The notes under the pieces were generated by a model. That model had not been told where the DNA came from. It saw only the letters and a list, made by a program, of their open reading frames with translations, and did not search any database. The position numbers and the translations under genes were made by a program. Below, piece after piece: positions 7,716 through 15,435 of a stretch of 64,000 bases of DNA. The stretch comes from Streptomyces aurantiogriseus (GTDB lineage: Bacteria > Actinomycetota > Actinomycetes > Streptomycetales > Streptomycetaceae), in NCBI RefSeq assembly GCF_014649375.1, contig NZ_BMSX01000001.1, forward strand, positions 310,001 to 374,000, given 5' to 3'. How positions within the stretch are numbered: the first letter of the stretch is position 1; every line of letters begins with the position of its first letter.

Positions 7716-8948
7716 TTACGCAGCGGGCCACAGTTCGGTGCCGCGTTCCGCGACCCGGGCCGCGATCCGGTCCAGGAGCTCCGCCACGGGCACCGCCCCC
7801 GGCCGTCGCCCGTCCCGCAGCCGTACGGCCACCAGCCCGCCGTCGGCCTCCCGCTCCCCGATCACCGCCTGGTACGGCACGAGCCGCGCCGCCCGGATCC
7901 GGGCGCCGAGGGTGCCCTCGCCGGGGCCGTGCACCTCCGCCCGCAGCCCGCGCGCCACCGCCTGCCGTACGACCTCGTGCGCCCGCTCCTCCTGCGCCTC
8001 CGCCACCGGCAGCACCGCCAGCTGCACGGGCGCGAGCCAGGCCGGGAAGGCGCCGCCGTGCTGCTCGATGAGGTAGGCGACGGCTCGTTCCACGCTGCCG
8101 ATGATGCTGCGGTGGACCATGACGGGGCGGTGTTTCGCGCCGTCGGCGCCGACGTAGTGCAGGTCGAAGCGTTCGGGCTGGTGGAAGTCGATCTGGACGG
8201 TGGAGAGGGTGGCCTCACGGCCGACGGGATCGGTGATCTGTACGTCGATCTTGGGGCCGTAGAAGGCGGCTTCGCCCTCGGCGGCCTCGTACGCGATGCC
8301 GGAGTTGTCCAGGACTTCCCTGAGGAGCGCGGTGGCCCTGCGCCAGAGCTCCGGGTCGGCCACGTACTTGCCGCCCTCACCCGGGAGGGACAGGCGGTAC
8401 CGGGAGGCACGGATGCCGAGGTCGGCGTAGGCGCGGGCGATCAGGGCGAGGGCCGCGCGGGCCTCCTCGACGGCCTGGTCGAGGGTGCAGAAGATGTGCG
8501 CGTCGTTGAGGTGGATGGCCCGGACGCGGGTCAGGCCACCGAGGACACCGGACAGCTCCGAGCGGTACATGCCGCCCAACTCGGCGATACGGAGAGGGAG
8601 TTCGCGGTAGCTGTGGGAGCGGGAGCGGTAGATCAGCGCGTGGTGGGGGCAGAGGCTGGGGCGCAGGACGACCTGCTCCGCGCCCAGGTCCATAGGCGGG
8701 AACATGTCGTCGCGGTAGTGGTCCCAGTGGCCCGAGATCTCGTACAGGTCGCGTTTGCCGAGGACGGGCGAGTACACGTGCCGGTAGCCGGCGGCTCGCT
8801 CGGCCTCGCGGACGTACTCCTCCAGGGTGTGGCGGACGGCGGCCCCGTCGGGGAGCCAGTAGGGGAGACCGGCGCCCATCAGGGGGTCGGTGTCGAAGAG
8901 GGCGAGGTCGCGGCCGAGGCGGCGGTGGTCGTTCGGGGTGGGTTCCAC
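7716..8948 (-). CDS. thrS2: Second threonyl-tRNA synthetase, catalytic plus anticodon domains only, 410 aa
   Basis: Class II synthetase that charges tRNA-Thr. The catalytic core carries the zinc-site Cys in RPSLCPHH, motif 2 (MYRSELSGVLGGLTRVRAIH), DAHIF and VHRSIIGSVER (zinc His residues), and ends with a class IIa anticodon-binding domain. It starts directly at HRRLGRDLALFDTDPLMGAG and so lacks the TGS and N2 editing domains of normal ThrRS (about 650 aa): a free-standing core form that cannot clear Ser-tRNA-Thr itself. GTG 8948 is chosen for its GAGAGG eight bases upstream; longer frames run through the leader. Such second copies are often resistance or starvation forms; here a threonine attenuator precedes it. 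Confidence 0.9.
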   Translation of the reverse strand: MEPTPNDHRRLGRDLALFDTDPLMGAGLPYWLPDGAAVRHTLEEYVREAERAAGYRHVYSPVLGKRDLYEISGHWDHYRDDMFPPMDLGAEQVVLRPSLCPHHALIYRSRSHSYRELPLRIAELGGMYRSELSGVLGGLTRVRAIHLNDAHIFCTLDQAVEEARAALALIARAYADLGIRASRYRLSLPGEGGKYVADPELWRRATALLREVLDNSGIAYEAAEGEAAFYGPKIDVQITDPVGREATLSTVQIDFHQPERFDLHYVGADGAKHRPVMVHRSIIGSVERAVAYLIEQHGGAFPAWLAPVQLAVLPVAEAQEERAHEVVRQAVARGLRAEVHGPGEGTLGARIRAARLVPYQAVIGEREADGGLVAVRLRDGRRPGAVPVAELLDRIAARVAERGTELWPAA

Positions 8949-8956
8949 GGTGGGTT

Positions 8957-8972
8957 CCTCTCGGGAGAGAGG
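8957..8972 (-). promoter_or_regulatory. Hairpin that can hide the thrS2 ribosome site
   Basis: CCTCTC-TCCC-GAGAGG: the 3' arm is the presumed Shine-Dalgarno GAGAGG of thrS2, so the stem would mask it unless opened. Confidence 0.45.
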
Positions 8973-8987
8973 CGAGTACCCGCACGA

Positions 8988-9019
8988 CGAAGCCCCGGGG
9001 CACTCGCCCCGGGGCTTCG
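8988..9019 (-). terminator. Attenuator hairpin of thrS2 leader
   Basis: Perfect 13-bp arms (CGAAGCCCCGGGG / CCCCGGGGCTTCG) around a six-base loop, beginning 12 bases after the leader-peptide stop and ending 39 bases before the thrS2 start. It is followed by a weak T-poor tract, as common for actinobacterial terminators. Confidence 0.75.
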
Positions 9020-9031
9020 GACATCCAGTGG

Positions 9032-9088
9032 TCAGCGCGCCGGGACACTCTCCGGCGTCGTCGTGAGGGAGACGTGGGCGCGCTGCAT
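9032..9088 (-). CDS. thrL: Threonine leader peptide, 18 aa
   Basis: The peptide is MQRAHVSLTTTPESVPAR, with three consecutive ACG Thr codons (9064-9056), read from ATG 9088 to TGA 9034-9032. There is no ribosome site, but a TACGCT -10 box ends six bases before the ATG, so the transcript should begin at the A of ATG: a leaderless leader peptide, as in known actinobacterial trp/ilv/leu attenuators. GCGCGCC (9083-9077) and GGCGCGC (9041-9035) flank the Thr codons and can pair as the pause stem; a ribosome stalled at Thr would open it. The strong attenuator hairpin and then thrS2 follow. Translation coupling is inferred from layout, not measured. Confidence 0.7.
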   Translation of the reverse strand: MQRAHVSLTTTPESVPAR

Positions 9089-9094
9089 GGCGGG

Positions 9095-9100
9095 AGCGTA
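9095..9100 (-). promoter_or_regulatory. -10 box of leaderless thrL-thrS2 transcript
   Basis: TACGCT on the minus strand, six bases before the leader ATG at 9088. No convincing -35 hexamer is seen. Confidence 0.6.
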
Positions 9101-9348
9101 GCAAGGGGGTGGGGGAGGGGCGATCTGTTTTCGGGGGCTGCGGATACGGCTGAGGCCGCGGATGCGGCTTTCGGCCGGGACTGACGGCCAGGGCGAGTGG
9201 CCCGGCATCCGGTTACGCATCCGGTCACGGCGGCCACCCGCCCGCACCAACCCCCGTAACCCGGACGGCCCGCCGCGCTGGTCGGCCCGCAGGCGTGGTG
9301 TTGCCGTGAGAGGAGGCACCCTCACCGTCCAGCAGGAGGCACCCCCCG

Positions 9349-10122
9349 ATGACCCGCCGTACCCTCCTCGCCTCCGCCCTCTCCGTCGCCGGGCTCCTCA
9401 CCGTCGCCTCCTGCGCCACCCTCGGGCTGGAGCACCCGCCGACCGCCCGCCAGGCCGCGCCGACCGTCCAGCCGTCGCCGGGCAAGCCGTCCGCGCCGAC
9501 CGCCTCCCCCGTCCTCACGGACGCCCAGGCGCACGCCGCCCTCATCAGCGACACCGACCTCGGCGCGCCCTGGAGCCCGACACGCGGCGCCGCCACCTGG
9601 CGGGACGGCATGCTCAAGGCCACCACCCCGACCGCCGACTGCCAGAAGCTCCTCGACGGCCTGTACTCCGACGAGCTGCTCGGCGCCCCGGCCCGCGCGG
9701 TCGTCGCCCTCGACGACCTCGACACCGAGGCCCAGTTGCGCTACCAGCTCACCGACCGCCGCCCGGCGGACGCCGACCGCGCGCTGGCCTGGCTGCGGAC
9801 GCTGCCGGAGAGGTGCGCGCGCTTCTCCGCGAACGCGCCGAACGACACCGTGCTGGACGTCACCGTCGCCGAGCTGCCCCTGCCGGAGGTGGGTGACGTC
9901 CGCCAGGGGCTGCGGGTGACGCTGACCGACTGGAGCACCGACGGCGACGGCGACCCGCTCTCCCTCGCCCTCGACGTGGCCGCCGTCCGCGCCGGCCAGG
10001 ACACCTTCGCGCTCGTCAACGGCGGTCTGAACGACGTACCGAACGAGGCCACGCAGGCGGCCGTGCAGCTGGGGGTGCAGCGGCTGACGGAGGTGAGGAA
10101 GCAGGGGCGGGTGCAGGTGTAG
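9349..10122 (+). CDS. Putative lipoprotein, 257 aa
   Basis: ATG 9349 follows AGGAGG. The signal sequence MTRRTLLASALSVAGLLTVA ends in a lipobox-like VASC with Cys at residue 22, so the protein is probably lipidated and held on the outer face of the membrane. A Pro/Ala/Ser-rich linker to about residue 60 leads to a mixed alpha/beta domain with two Cys residues that could pair. The fold resembles small sensor-like lipoproteins (PknH-sensor or similar), but I see no diagnostic motif and make no functional claim. It is followed by a 19-bp tandem repeat and the convergent GAF-ANTAR gene. Confidence 0.8.
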   Translation: MTRRTLLASALSVAGLLTVASCATLGLEHPPTARQAAPTVQPSPGKPSAPTASPVLTDAQAHAALISDTDLGAPWSPTRGAATWRDGMLKATTPTADCQKLLDGLYSDELLGAPARAVVALDDLDTEAQLRYQLTDRRPADADRALAWLRTLPERCARFSANAPNDTVLDVTVAELPLPEVGDVRQGLRVTLTDWSTDGDGDPLSLALDVAAVRAGQDTFALVNGGLNDVPNEATQAAVQLGVQRLTEVRKQGRVQV

Positions 10123-10132
10123 GCGAGCAGGT

Positions 10133-10254
10133 CAGTCCGTATGACCGGGCCCAGTCCGTGCGACCGGAGTCAGGCCATGTGACCGGGCCCAGTCCGTGCG
10201 ACCGGGCCCAGTCCGTGCGACCGGAGTCAGTCCGTGCGACCGGGCTCAGTCCGT
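10133..10254. repeat. 19-bp tandem repeat, six and a half units
   Basis: Units of CAGTCCGTGCGACCGGGCC with few changes (…CCGGAGT, …TATGACC…, CAGGCCATGTGACC…) start at 10133, 10152, 10171, 10190, 10209 and 10228, with a partial unit at 10247. The last units include the stop codon of the GAF-ANTAR gene (FDTD-stop), so the array probably grew from that gene's 3' end. Confidence 0.9.
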
Positions 10255-10956
10255 GTCGAAGCGTGTCGTCCTCACCACCACCTCGTGCGCCACGTCCAGG
10301 ACCGTGCGGCCCTCCGCGAAGGCGTGGGCGCGCAGCAGGGACAGGGCCTCGTCGGAGGCGACGCCGCGCTGGGCCATGACCATGCCGACGGCCTGGTACA
10401 CCTCGTCGTGGTCGGTGGCCAGCGGGCTCAGCCAGAGCCCGTCGCCCTGCCGGCCGGCCTCCTCGCCGCGCGGCAGCGCCATCAGCGCCACCGTCAGGAC
10501 GTCGGCCACGAGCCGCGCCGTACGGACCTCGTCGTCGGCCAGCTCGCCGGGGACGTCCCGGTAGAGGTCGAGGGTGCCCACGCACACCGCCCGGTCTCCG
10601 AGTGGCAGCGCGTACACCGCGCGCACCCCGGACGCCGCCGCCTGCTGGGCGAACACCGGCCAGCGGGTGGCGTCCCGGCCGGTCGTGAGGTCGGAGGCGA
10701 AGACGGGCGTACCGGTCTCCGCGGCCCGCAGACAGGGCCCGTCCCCCAGCGTGGCCTGCACCTCCATCAGATGCGCGGCCCGCTCACTGCTCGCGCTCAG
10801 CGGTACGGGCATCCCCTCGCCGCGCAGCGACACGCTCGCGCCGCTCACCGGCAGCAGCCGCACCGCGGCGGCACACAGCCGCTCCGGCACCTCGCCCGGC
10901 TCGGCGCCCCGCACCTCCTGGGCGATCACGTCGGCGATCCGTTCCCGGTCCCGCAC
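10246..10956 (-). CDS. GAF-ANTAR domain regulator, 236 aa
   Basis: Predicted cytoplasmic sensor whose GAF domain (about residues 25-160) detects an unknown ligand and whose ANTAR domain (about 175-230; VYQAVGMVMAQRGVASDEAL) binds paired RNA hairpins to prevent transcription termination. ANTAR signature residues (the Ala-x-Gly-hydrophobic-hydrophobic-Met helix and the AHAFAEGRTVLDVAHEVV helix) are clear. I choose GTG 10956 because GGAGGTGATC, almost a full anti-16S match, lies eight bases upstream; an upstream GTG at 10986 has none. The target RNA is not obvious in this window. Confidence 0.88.
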   Translation of the reverse strand: MRDRERIADVIAQEVRGAEPGEVPERLCAAAVRLLPVSGASVSLRGEGMPVPLSASSERAAHLMEVQATLGDGPCLRAAETGTPVFASDLTTGRDATRWPVFAQQAAASGVRAVYALPLGDRAVCVGTLDLYRDVPGELADDEVRTARLVADVLTVALMALPRGEEAGRQGDGLWLSPLATDHDEVYQAVGMVMAQRGVASDEALSLLRAHAFAEGRTVLDVAHEVVVRTTRFDTD

Positions 10957-11039
10957 GGCGATCACCTCCGCCCACGGCCGCCGCACCGCCTCTCCGTCGT
11001 CGGCCGGGTACCCCCCGCCCGCCGGGAAAACCAGTGCCG

Positions 11040-11789
11040 CTACGGCTTCTCGTACGGGTCCGCCGGCTGCTTCACCTGCGTCACCGTCGTCACGTCGAGG
11101 ACCGGCGGCCAGGCCTCGTCGGAGCCGAGGGCGCCCTTCGGGTGCCAGGTGCCGGTGACGGTGACCCAGGTGTCGGCGGGCAGCGCGTCCGCGCCGCGGA
11201 CCTCGGCCTTGCTGGTGGTGGCGTCGGCGGCGCAGCAGCTGACGGTGAGGCGGGTGACGTACCAGGTGCCGTCGTCGCCGTGGGTGACGAAGCCGGTCAG
11301 GCGGACGGTACGGCCCTTCAGGGAGCGGCGGCTGTCGTAGATCGCCCGCGAGCTGAACTCGGCCACGGTCAGCTCCACGGGGTTCCCGGCCGGGAGCGCA
11401 GGGAAGGTGCCGACGCCCTGGGCGGCGCGTTGGGCGGCCTCGCGGGCGGCGCTGTAGGAGCCGAGGGCGGGGGGCGGGAAGAGGAGGAGGGCGACGGCGG
11501 GGAGGGTGAGGAGCCAGGCTGTGCGGGGGGTGCGGTGGTGGCTGTGGGGGGCCTCTTGTTCGTCGTGTCCGTGCTGGTCCTCGCAGGCCAGGGCAACGTG
11601 ATCGTCCGGTGTACGGCTCCGCAGTACCGCCGTCGCCAGGCCCAGCAGCACCAGCGCCGCCCCGGACACGATCAGGTACGGGCGCAGGCCCGCCTGTACG
11701 TACCGCAGGTACAGCTCGCTGAAGAGCGTGATGCGCAGGACCGCCCCGCCGGTGAGGAGGAGCAGGACCGCCGTTCCGTATCGCCTCAC
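11040..11789 (-). CDS. TIGR03943 family membrane protein, permease partner, 249 aa
   Basis: The N-terminal half has two to three membrane segments (about residues 5-20, 35-58 and 90-110) separated by a His-rich loop (DQHGHDEQEAPHSHH) that could bind metal. The C-terminal half is a soluble domain with ends such as VSCCAADA, typical of the TIGR03943 family. This family nearly always accompanies DUF318 permeases, as here. The start is GTG 11789, whose bases overlap the permease stop as GTGA, a sign of translational coupling. Role inferred: accessory subunit of a metal or small-solute exporter; the substrate is unknown. Confidence 0.85.
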   Translation of the reverse strand: MRRYGTAVLLLLTGGAVLRITLFSELYLRYVQAGLRPYLIVSGAALVLLGLATAVLRSRTPDDHVALACEDQHGHDEQEAPHSHHRTPRTAWLLTLPAVALLLFPPPALGSYSAAREAAQRAAQGVGTFPALPAGNPVELTVAEFSSRAIYDSRRSLKGRTVRLTGFVTHGDDGTWYVTRLTVSCCAADATTSKAEVRGADALPADTWVTVTGTWHPKGALGSDEAWPPVLDVTTVTQVKQPADPYEKP

Positions 11790-12799
11790 AGGAGCCACCA
11801 CCCTACGAACACGCTGGCCGCCACGGCCACCACCCAGGTCACGGACGCGAACCGCACGGCGAAGGCGCGGCCGAAGGTGCCCGCCTGCAGTGCGATCAGT
11901 TTCAGGTCGACCATCGGGCCGACCACCATGAACGCCAGCCGCGCGGTCGCCGGGAACGCGCTCAGCGACGCGGCGACGAAGGCGTCCGCCTCGCTGCACA
12001 CGCAGAGCACGACCGCCAGCAGGGCCAGCAGCAGCACCGCCGTCCAGGGGGAGCCGGTGAACACGTCCAGGACCGACGCCGGGACGACGATGTTGAAGGT
12101 CGCCGCGGCCGCCGCGCCCAGGACGAGGAAGCCGCCGGCGTGCAGGAAGTCGTGCTGGAGGCCGGCGAGGAAGGCTCGGGCGCCGGTGGCGGTGCCGTTG
12201 GCGTGGGGGGCTGCCCGGCGGGGCAGCCGCAGCCACTCCTCCTTGCCGAACCTCGCCCACAGCCAGCCCATGACGACGGCGGTGCCGAGCGAGGCGAGGA
12301 GCCGGGCCAGGACCATGTGCGGTTGGTCCGGGAACGCGATCGAGGTCGCGACGAGGACGACCGGGTTGATCGCGGGTGCCGAGAGGAGGAAGGCGAGGGC
12401 CGCCGCCGGCGCCACCCCGCGCCGCATCAGGCTCCCGGCCACCGGTACGGACGCGCACTCGCAGCCGGGCAGTACGGCCCCGGCGACCCCGGCGACCGGC
12501 ACGGCGAGCGCCTGTCTGCGCGGGAGCAGCCGCTTCAGCACCCGCTCCGGCACGAACGCGCCGATCGCCGCCGAGACGACCGTGCCGAGGAGGAGGAAGG
12601 GCACCCCCTGGACGGCGACGGCCGTGAACACCGTCCACCAGGCGGCCACGGGCGGGGTGTAGAGGTCGAGCGCGAGCGTCGGGCCGAGTACGGAGACGAC
12701 GGTCGCGATGGCGACGAGCGCGGCGCCGCCCAGGACGGCGTGGACGAGCGCGCGCACGGCGAAACGGAGGCCGTCGGCCACGGTTCGTTGGTTCTGCAC
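11786..12799 (-). CDS. DUF318 (COG0701) permease, 337 aa
   Basis: Polytopic inner-membrane protein with eight to ten predicted helices. Family hallmarks are visible: LPGCECASVPVAG (Cys-x-Cys in a helix break), LSAPAINPVVLV, and the second-half counterpart LCVCSEADAF; these repeated motifs point to an internally duplicated transporter. In relatives, members have been tied to metal or arsenical handling, but none of the diagnostic neighbours is here. Start GTG 12799. It is followed without a gap by the TIGR03943 partner through a GTGA overlap, so the two form one unit. Confidence 0.88.
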   Translation of the reverse strand: MQNQRTVADGLRFAVRALVHAVLGGAALVAIATVVSVLGPTLALDLYTPPVAAWWTVFTAVAVQGVPFLLLGTVVSAAIGAFVPERVLKRLLPRRQALAVPVAGVAGAVLPGCECASVPVAGSLMRRGVAPAAALAFLLSAPAINPVVLVATSIAFPDQPHMVLARLLASLGTAVVMGWLWARFGKEEWLRLPRRAAPHANGTATGARAFLAGLQHDFLHAGGFLVLGAAAAATFNIVVPASVLDVFTGSPWTAVLLLALLAVVLCVCSEADAFVAASLSAFPATARLAFMVVGPMVDLKLIALQAGTFGRAFAVRFASVTWVVAVAASVFVGWWLL

Positions 12800-12875
12800 G
12801 CGCTCTCATCCCGCCGGTGGGTGTCCTCGGGACGCTAGCGGGGACGGCTGTGGACCGCCTCGGATTCGGCGAAGA

Positions 12876-12885
12876 CACAGCTGTG
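12876..12885. promoter_or_regulatory. Short perfect palindrome upstream of permease
   Basis: CACAGCTGTG, 77 bp before the permease start; a possible operator, but a 10-bp palindrome can occur by chance. Confidence 0.25.
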
Positions 12886-12949
12886 ACGAGGGAGCGGGTG
12901 TACCCAGCCTGTCCGGCGTTTTGGGATAAGGGCAGCAGGGGCGAGAGAA

Positions 12950-14293
12950 CTAGAGCGGGGGCTGGGCGGGAGCCGGGCCCAGGGTCGTCGTCCCCGGGGC
13001 CGTGCGATGGCCAAGGCCCGTTCGATAGGCGTCCAGGGCTGCTTCCACTCTTCCTGTGCGGCGTAACAGGTCGCCCAGGAGGCGGCAGAGGTCGGCCAGG
13101 TCGCCGGCGGCGCCGGCGCGTTCCAGGAGGCTCAGGGCTCGGACGTAGTGCTCCTCGGCGGCCTCGGTGTCGCGGGCGTCCTCGGCGATGATGCCGAGGA
13201 GGCGGTGGGCGCCGGCGGAGTGGACGGCTCCGCGTTCGGGGGAGAGGTCTCCGAGGACGCCGTGCAGGAGTTCGGCGGCCTCTTCGGACTTGCCGCGCCG
13301 GCGCAGTACGTCGGCCAGTTCCACGGCGGCCTGGCTGCTGTAGAGGGCTGCGTGCTGGGCGGCGAGCATGGTGTGGGCCTGCTTCAACTCGTCCTCGGCT
13401 CGCTCGAGTTGGTTGTTCTGGGCGTAGACGTAGCCGCGCATCCAGTGACAGTTGGCGAGTTCGGTACGGAGCTGGAGCTGACGGTACAGCTCGGCGGCCT
13501 TGGCGAGGGAGGCGTCGGCCTCGGCCAGGCGGCCCTCGGCGAGGAGAGTGCGGGCGACGGAGCGGTGCATGCGGGCGACGAGGGCGGGGTCGCCGACCCG
13601 GGGAGCGAGGGCGAGGGCGAACTCGGCGGCCTGGGCGGCGCGGGCGTGGGCGCCCATGTCCATGTAGGGGCCGATGACGGAGGCGTAGAGGAGGAGCAGG
13701 GCGTCGGGGTCTTGCAGGCCGGACCTGTTGAGTTCGTCGAGGGTGGATTCCAGCAGGTAGACCGCGTAGCGGAGCTCGCCTGCCAGGTAGTGGGCCACCG
13801 CCCGGCCCCGGAGCGCCGGTACCCGTACCGGGAGCGGGGAGTCGGCCAGGCAGGCCTCCGCCCGTTCGAAGTGCTCGCGGCCCAGTTCCAGGTCGCCGGT
13901 GGCCAGGGCGCACTCCCCGAGGCCCAGCAGGGCGGTGGCCTGCTCCTCCACGAGGCCGTACTCCTCGGACTCCGCCAGCAGCGCGGTGTACTGGGCCGTC
14001 GCCTCCTCGGCCTCCCCGGTGGCCAGGGCCCGCTGGGCCTCGGTGAGGCGCAGGCGGAGGTCGGTGACCAGGCGCGCGGAGCGGCCGGTGGCCAGTTCCT
14101 CGAAGTCCACGCCCAACCGGGCGGCGATGTGTTTGAGCGCCTCGTCGGAGGGGCGCACCCGGCCCGCCTCCAGCGTCGAGACGTAGGCAGGGGTGTAGGT
14201 CGGTTCGGCCAACTGCCGTTGTGTCAGTCCCCGTTCGACCCGCATTCGCTGCACACGGCGCCCGATGACCTCCGGTTCGTCCCGCGTTCCCAC
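12950..14293 (-). CDS. XRE-family regulator with TPR sensor region, 447 aa
   Basis: An HTH of the XRE/Cro type occupies residues 8-65 (RRVQRMRVERGLTQRQLAE … YVSTLEAGRVRPSDEALKHI). From about residue 75 to 430 it is a helical solenoid of tetratricopeptide repeats, with recurrent Ala/Gly and Leu at TPR positions (e.g. ALLGLGECALATGDLELGRE). This HTH-plus-TPR build matches peptide-sensing regulators of the RRNPP type by architecture only. GTG 14293 has GGGAG upstream. Directly across a 160-bp intergenic region lies a divergent gene for a tiny exported peptide, with a perfect 14-bp palindrome between. I infer autoregulation through the palindrome; the ligand is unproven. Confidence 0.88.
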   Translation of the reverse strand: MGTRDEPEVIGRRVQRMRVERGLTQRQLAEPTYTPAYVSTLEAGRVRPSDEALKHIAARLGVDFEELATGRSARLVTDLRLRLTEAQRALATGEAEEATAQYTALLAESEEYGLVEEQATALLGLGECALATGDLELGREHFERAEACLADSPLPVRVPALRGRAVAHYLAGELRYAVYLLESTLDELNRSGLQDPDALLLLYASVIGPYMDMGAHARAAQAAEFALALAPRVGDPALVARMHRSVARTLLAEGRLAEADASLAKAAELYRQLQLRTELANCHWMRGYVYAQNNQLERAEDELKQAHTMLAAQHAALYSSQAAVELADVLRRRGKSEEAAELLHGVLGDLSPERGAVHSAGAHRLLGIIAEDARDTEAAEEHYVRALSLLERAGAAGDLADLCRLLGDLLRRTGRVEAALDAYRTGLGHRTAPGTTTLGPAPAQPPL

Positions 14294-14365
14294 GCCCCGA
14301 CTCCCCCCAACTGCCCCTGGGCCCCTTGCCGTTCGGCTGGCCCAGCCCCTAGGTTAAACGGCGAC

Positions 14366-14379
14366 TTAAGCATGCTTAA
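14366..14379. promoter_or_regulatory. Perfect AT-rich palindrome, candidate operator
   Basis: TTAAGCATGCTTAA, a 14-bp perfect palindrome in strongly AT-rich context. On the minus strand TTAAGC then 17 bases then TAACCT can be read as a -35/-10 pair for the XRE-TPR gene, so a repressor bound here would cover the -35 box. Confidence 0.65.
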
Positions 14380-14453
14380 TACACGGTTGACGCCAACAGC
14401 CGTGGCAGAAGTCGCTTTTTGTCCGCCGTAGTCGCCGACGCTGCGAGGTTGCC

Positions 14454-14630
14454 GTGCACGGACGCACATCCGCACCCTACGGACGCTCTTCGCATCGGTA
14501 CGCCAGAGCCGTCGCGGCGGCCGTCCTCGCCGTGGCGGCCCTGGTGATCGCGGCCAACGCGGTCCCGGCCCACGCGGAGGGCACCCGGCCGGCACCGGCC
14601 GTGGCGGAGGGCCAGGTGCGGGGCGGGTGA
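14454..14630 (+). CDS. Tiny secreted peptide precursor, 58 aa
   Basis: GTG 14454 has GAGG five bases upstream. The product has a basic n-region, a hydrophobic helix (AVAAAVLAVAALVIAANAVP) and an AHA signal-peptidase site, leaving a mature peptide of about 17 residues, EGTRPAPAVAEGQVRGG. It is too short to be an enzyme. It is divergent from the XRE-TPR regulator, sharing the palindrome at 14366, and ends one base before the convergent Uma2 stop. A secreted signal peptide read by the TPR regulator is a reasonable hypothesis; it could also be a simple exported peptide with no signalling role. Confidence 0.6.
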   Translation: MHGRTSAPYGRSSHRYARAVAAAVLAVAALVIAANAVPAHAEGTRPAPAVAEGQVRGG

Positions 14631-14631
14631 G

Positions 14632-15294
14632 TCAGAACTCCGCCGTGTCCAGGTCGAACCCGAGGGGGGCGGGCAGCGGCACGGTGAGGCCCAGCTTGCA
14701 CTTCGACGCCTTGGCGTACTGGTCGCCGGACGGCTCGGAGTGGACCGTCACCGCACCCTCCTCGCGGTCGATCAGGAGGTAGAGGGGGATGCCGGCGCGG
14801 GCATAGCCGAGGATCTTCTTCTCGCGGTCCCGGTCGGCGGTGCCGGCCGAGGCGACCTCGGCGACGAGGAGGACGGCGGAGGGGTCGTGCCACTCTTCCT
14901 TGTCGTCGAAGGTGCCCTTGGGGGCGATGGCGAGGTCGGGGACGACGTGACCGGTCACGGAGGCGCCGGGGACGTTCAGGCCGATGCCTGTGCAATTGCG
15001 CAGGGACCGGTCTTGTCGGCGGTCGATGATTTGCTCCGTCAGCTCCGACACGATCTCCTCGTGCTCCCCGTTGGCCGGAGGCGTCACGCAGATCTCCCCT
15101 TCGATCAGCTCCACGCGCCAGCCCCTGGGAGCCGTCGCACTGATGAGCTGGAAGACCTGCTCGACGCTCGCGCCCTCATGGCTGGGCACGCCGCTGTCCG
15201 CGTCGCTGTCGCTGTCGCCGTCAGCGTCGTCATAGGGGCCGTAAATGGCCTCGCCCTGGTACCCCGGCATGATGATCGGCTCCGCCGTCGCCAT
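14632..15294 (-). CDS. Uma2 (DUF820) family PD-(D/E)XK-fold protein, 220 aa
   Basis: The family has a restriction-endonuclease-like fold of unknown cellular role and is expanded in actinobacteria and cyanobacteria. Blocks seen are VELIEGEICVTPP (about residue 60), VVPDLAIAP (the PD motif) and LLVAEVASAGTADRDREKK (E-x-S/K region), in the order expected for the active site. The N-terminal 45 residues are an Asp/Ser-rich acidic extension. ATG 15294 is fixed by AAGGAGG seven bases before it. Not linked to any recognisable methylase or mobile element here. Confidence 0.85.
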   Translation of the reverse strand: MATAEPIIMPGYQGEAIYGPYDDADGDSDSDADSGVPSHEGASVEQVFQLISATAPRGWRVELIEGEICVTPPANGEHEEIVSELTEQIIDRRQDRSLRNCTGIGLNVPGASVTGHVVPDLAIAPKGTFDDKEEWHDPSAVLLVAEVASAGTADRDREKKILGYARAGIPLYLLIDREEGAVTVHSEPSGDQYAKASKCKLGLTVPLPAPLGFDLDTAEF

Positions 15295-15435
15295 GACAGA
15301 CCTCCTTCGCTCAGCGCGACCCTCCCAGCGTAGACGGGGAGCCCGGAGAGGGAATCCGGAGCCGTTCACTCGAACGAGTGTGCTGGTACGTTTCCGCACG
15401 GCCCGCCCACGGCCGGCCCCTGTCCCACGGCCTGC

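Noticed and set aside
8949..9104. T-box riboswitch before thrS2
   Set aside because: No AGGGUGGNACCGCG-like antiterminator bulge; the leader-peptide layout fits better.
12800..12949. Zur box upstream of the DUF318 permease
   Set aside because: No TGNNA-type inverted repeat with the Zur spacing; only a 10-bp palindrome.
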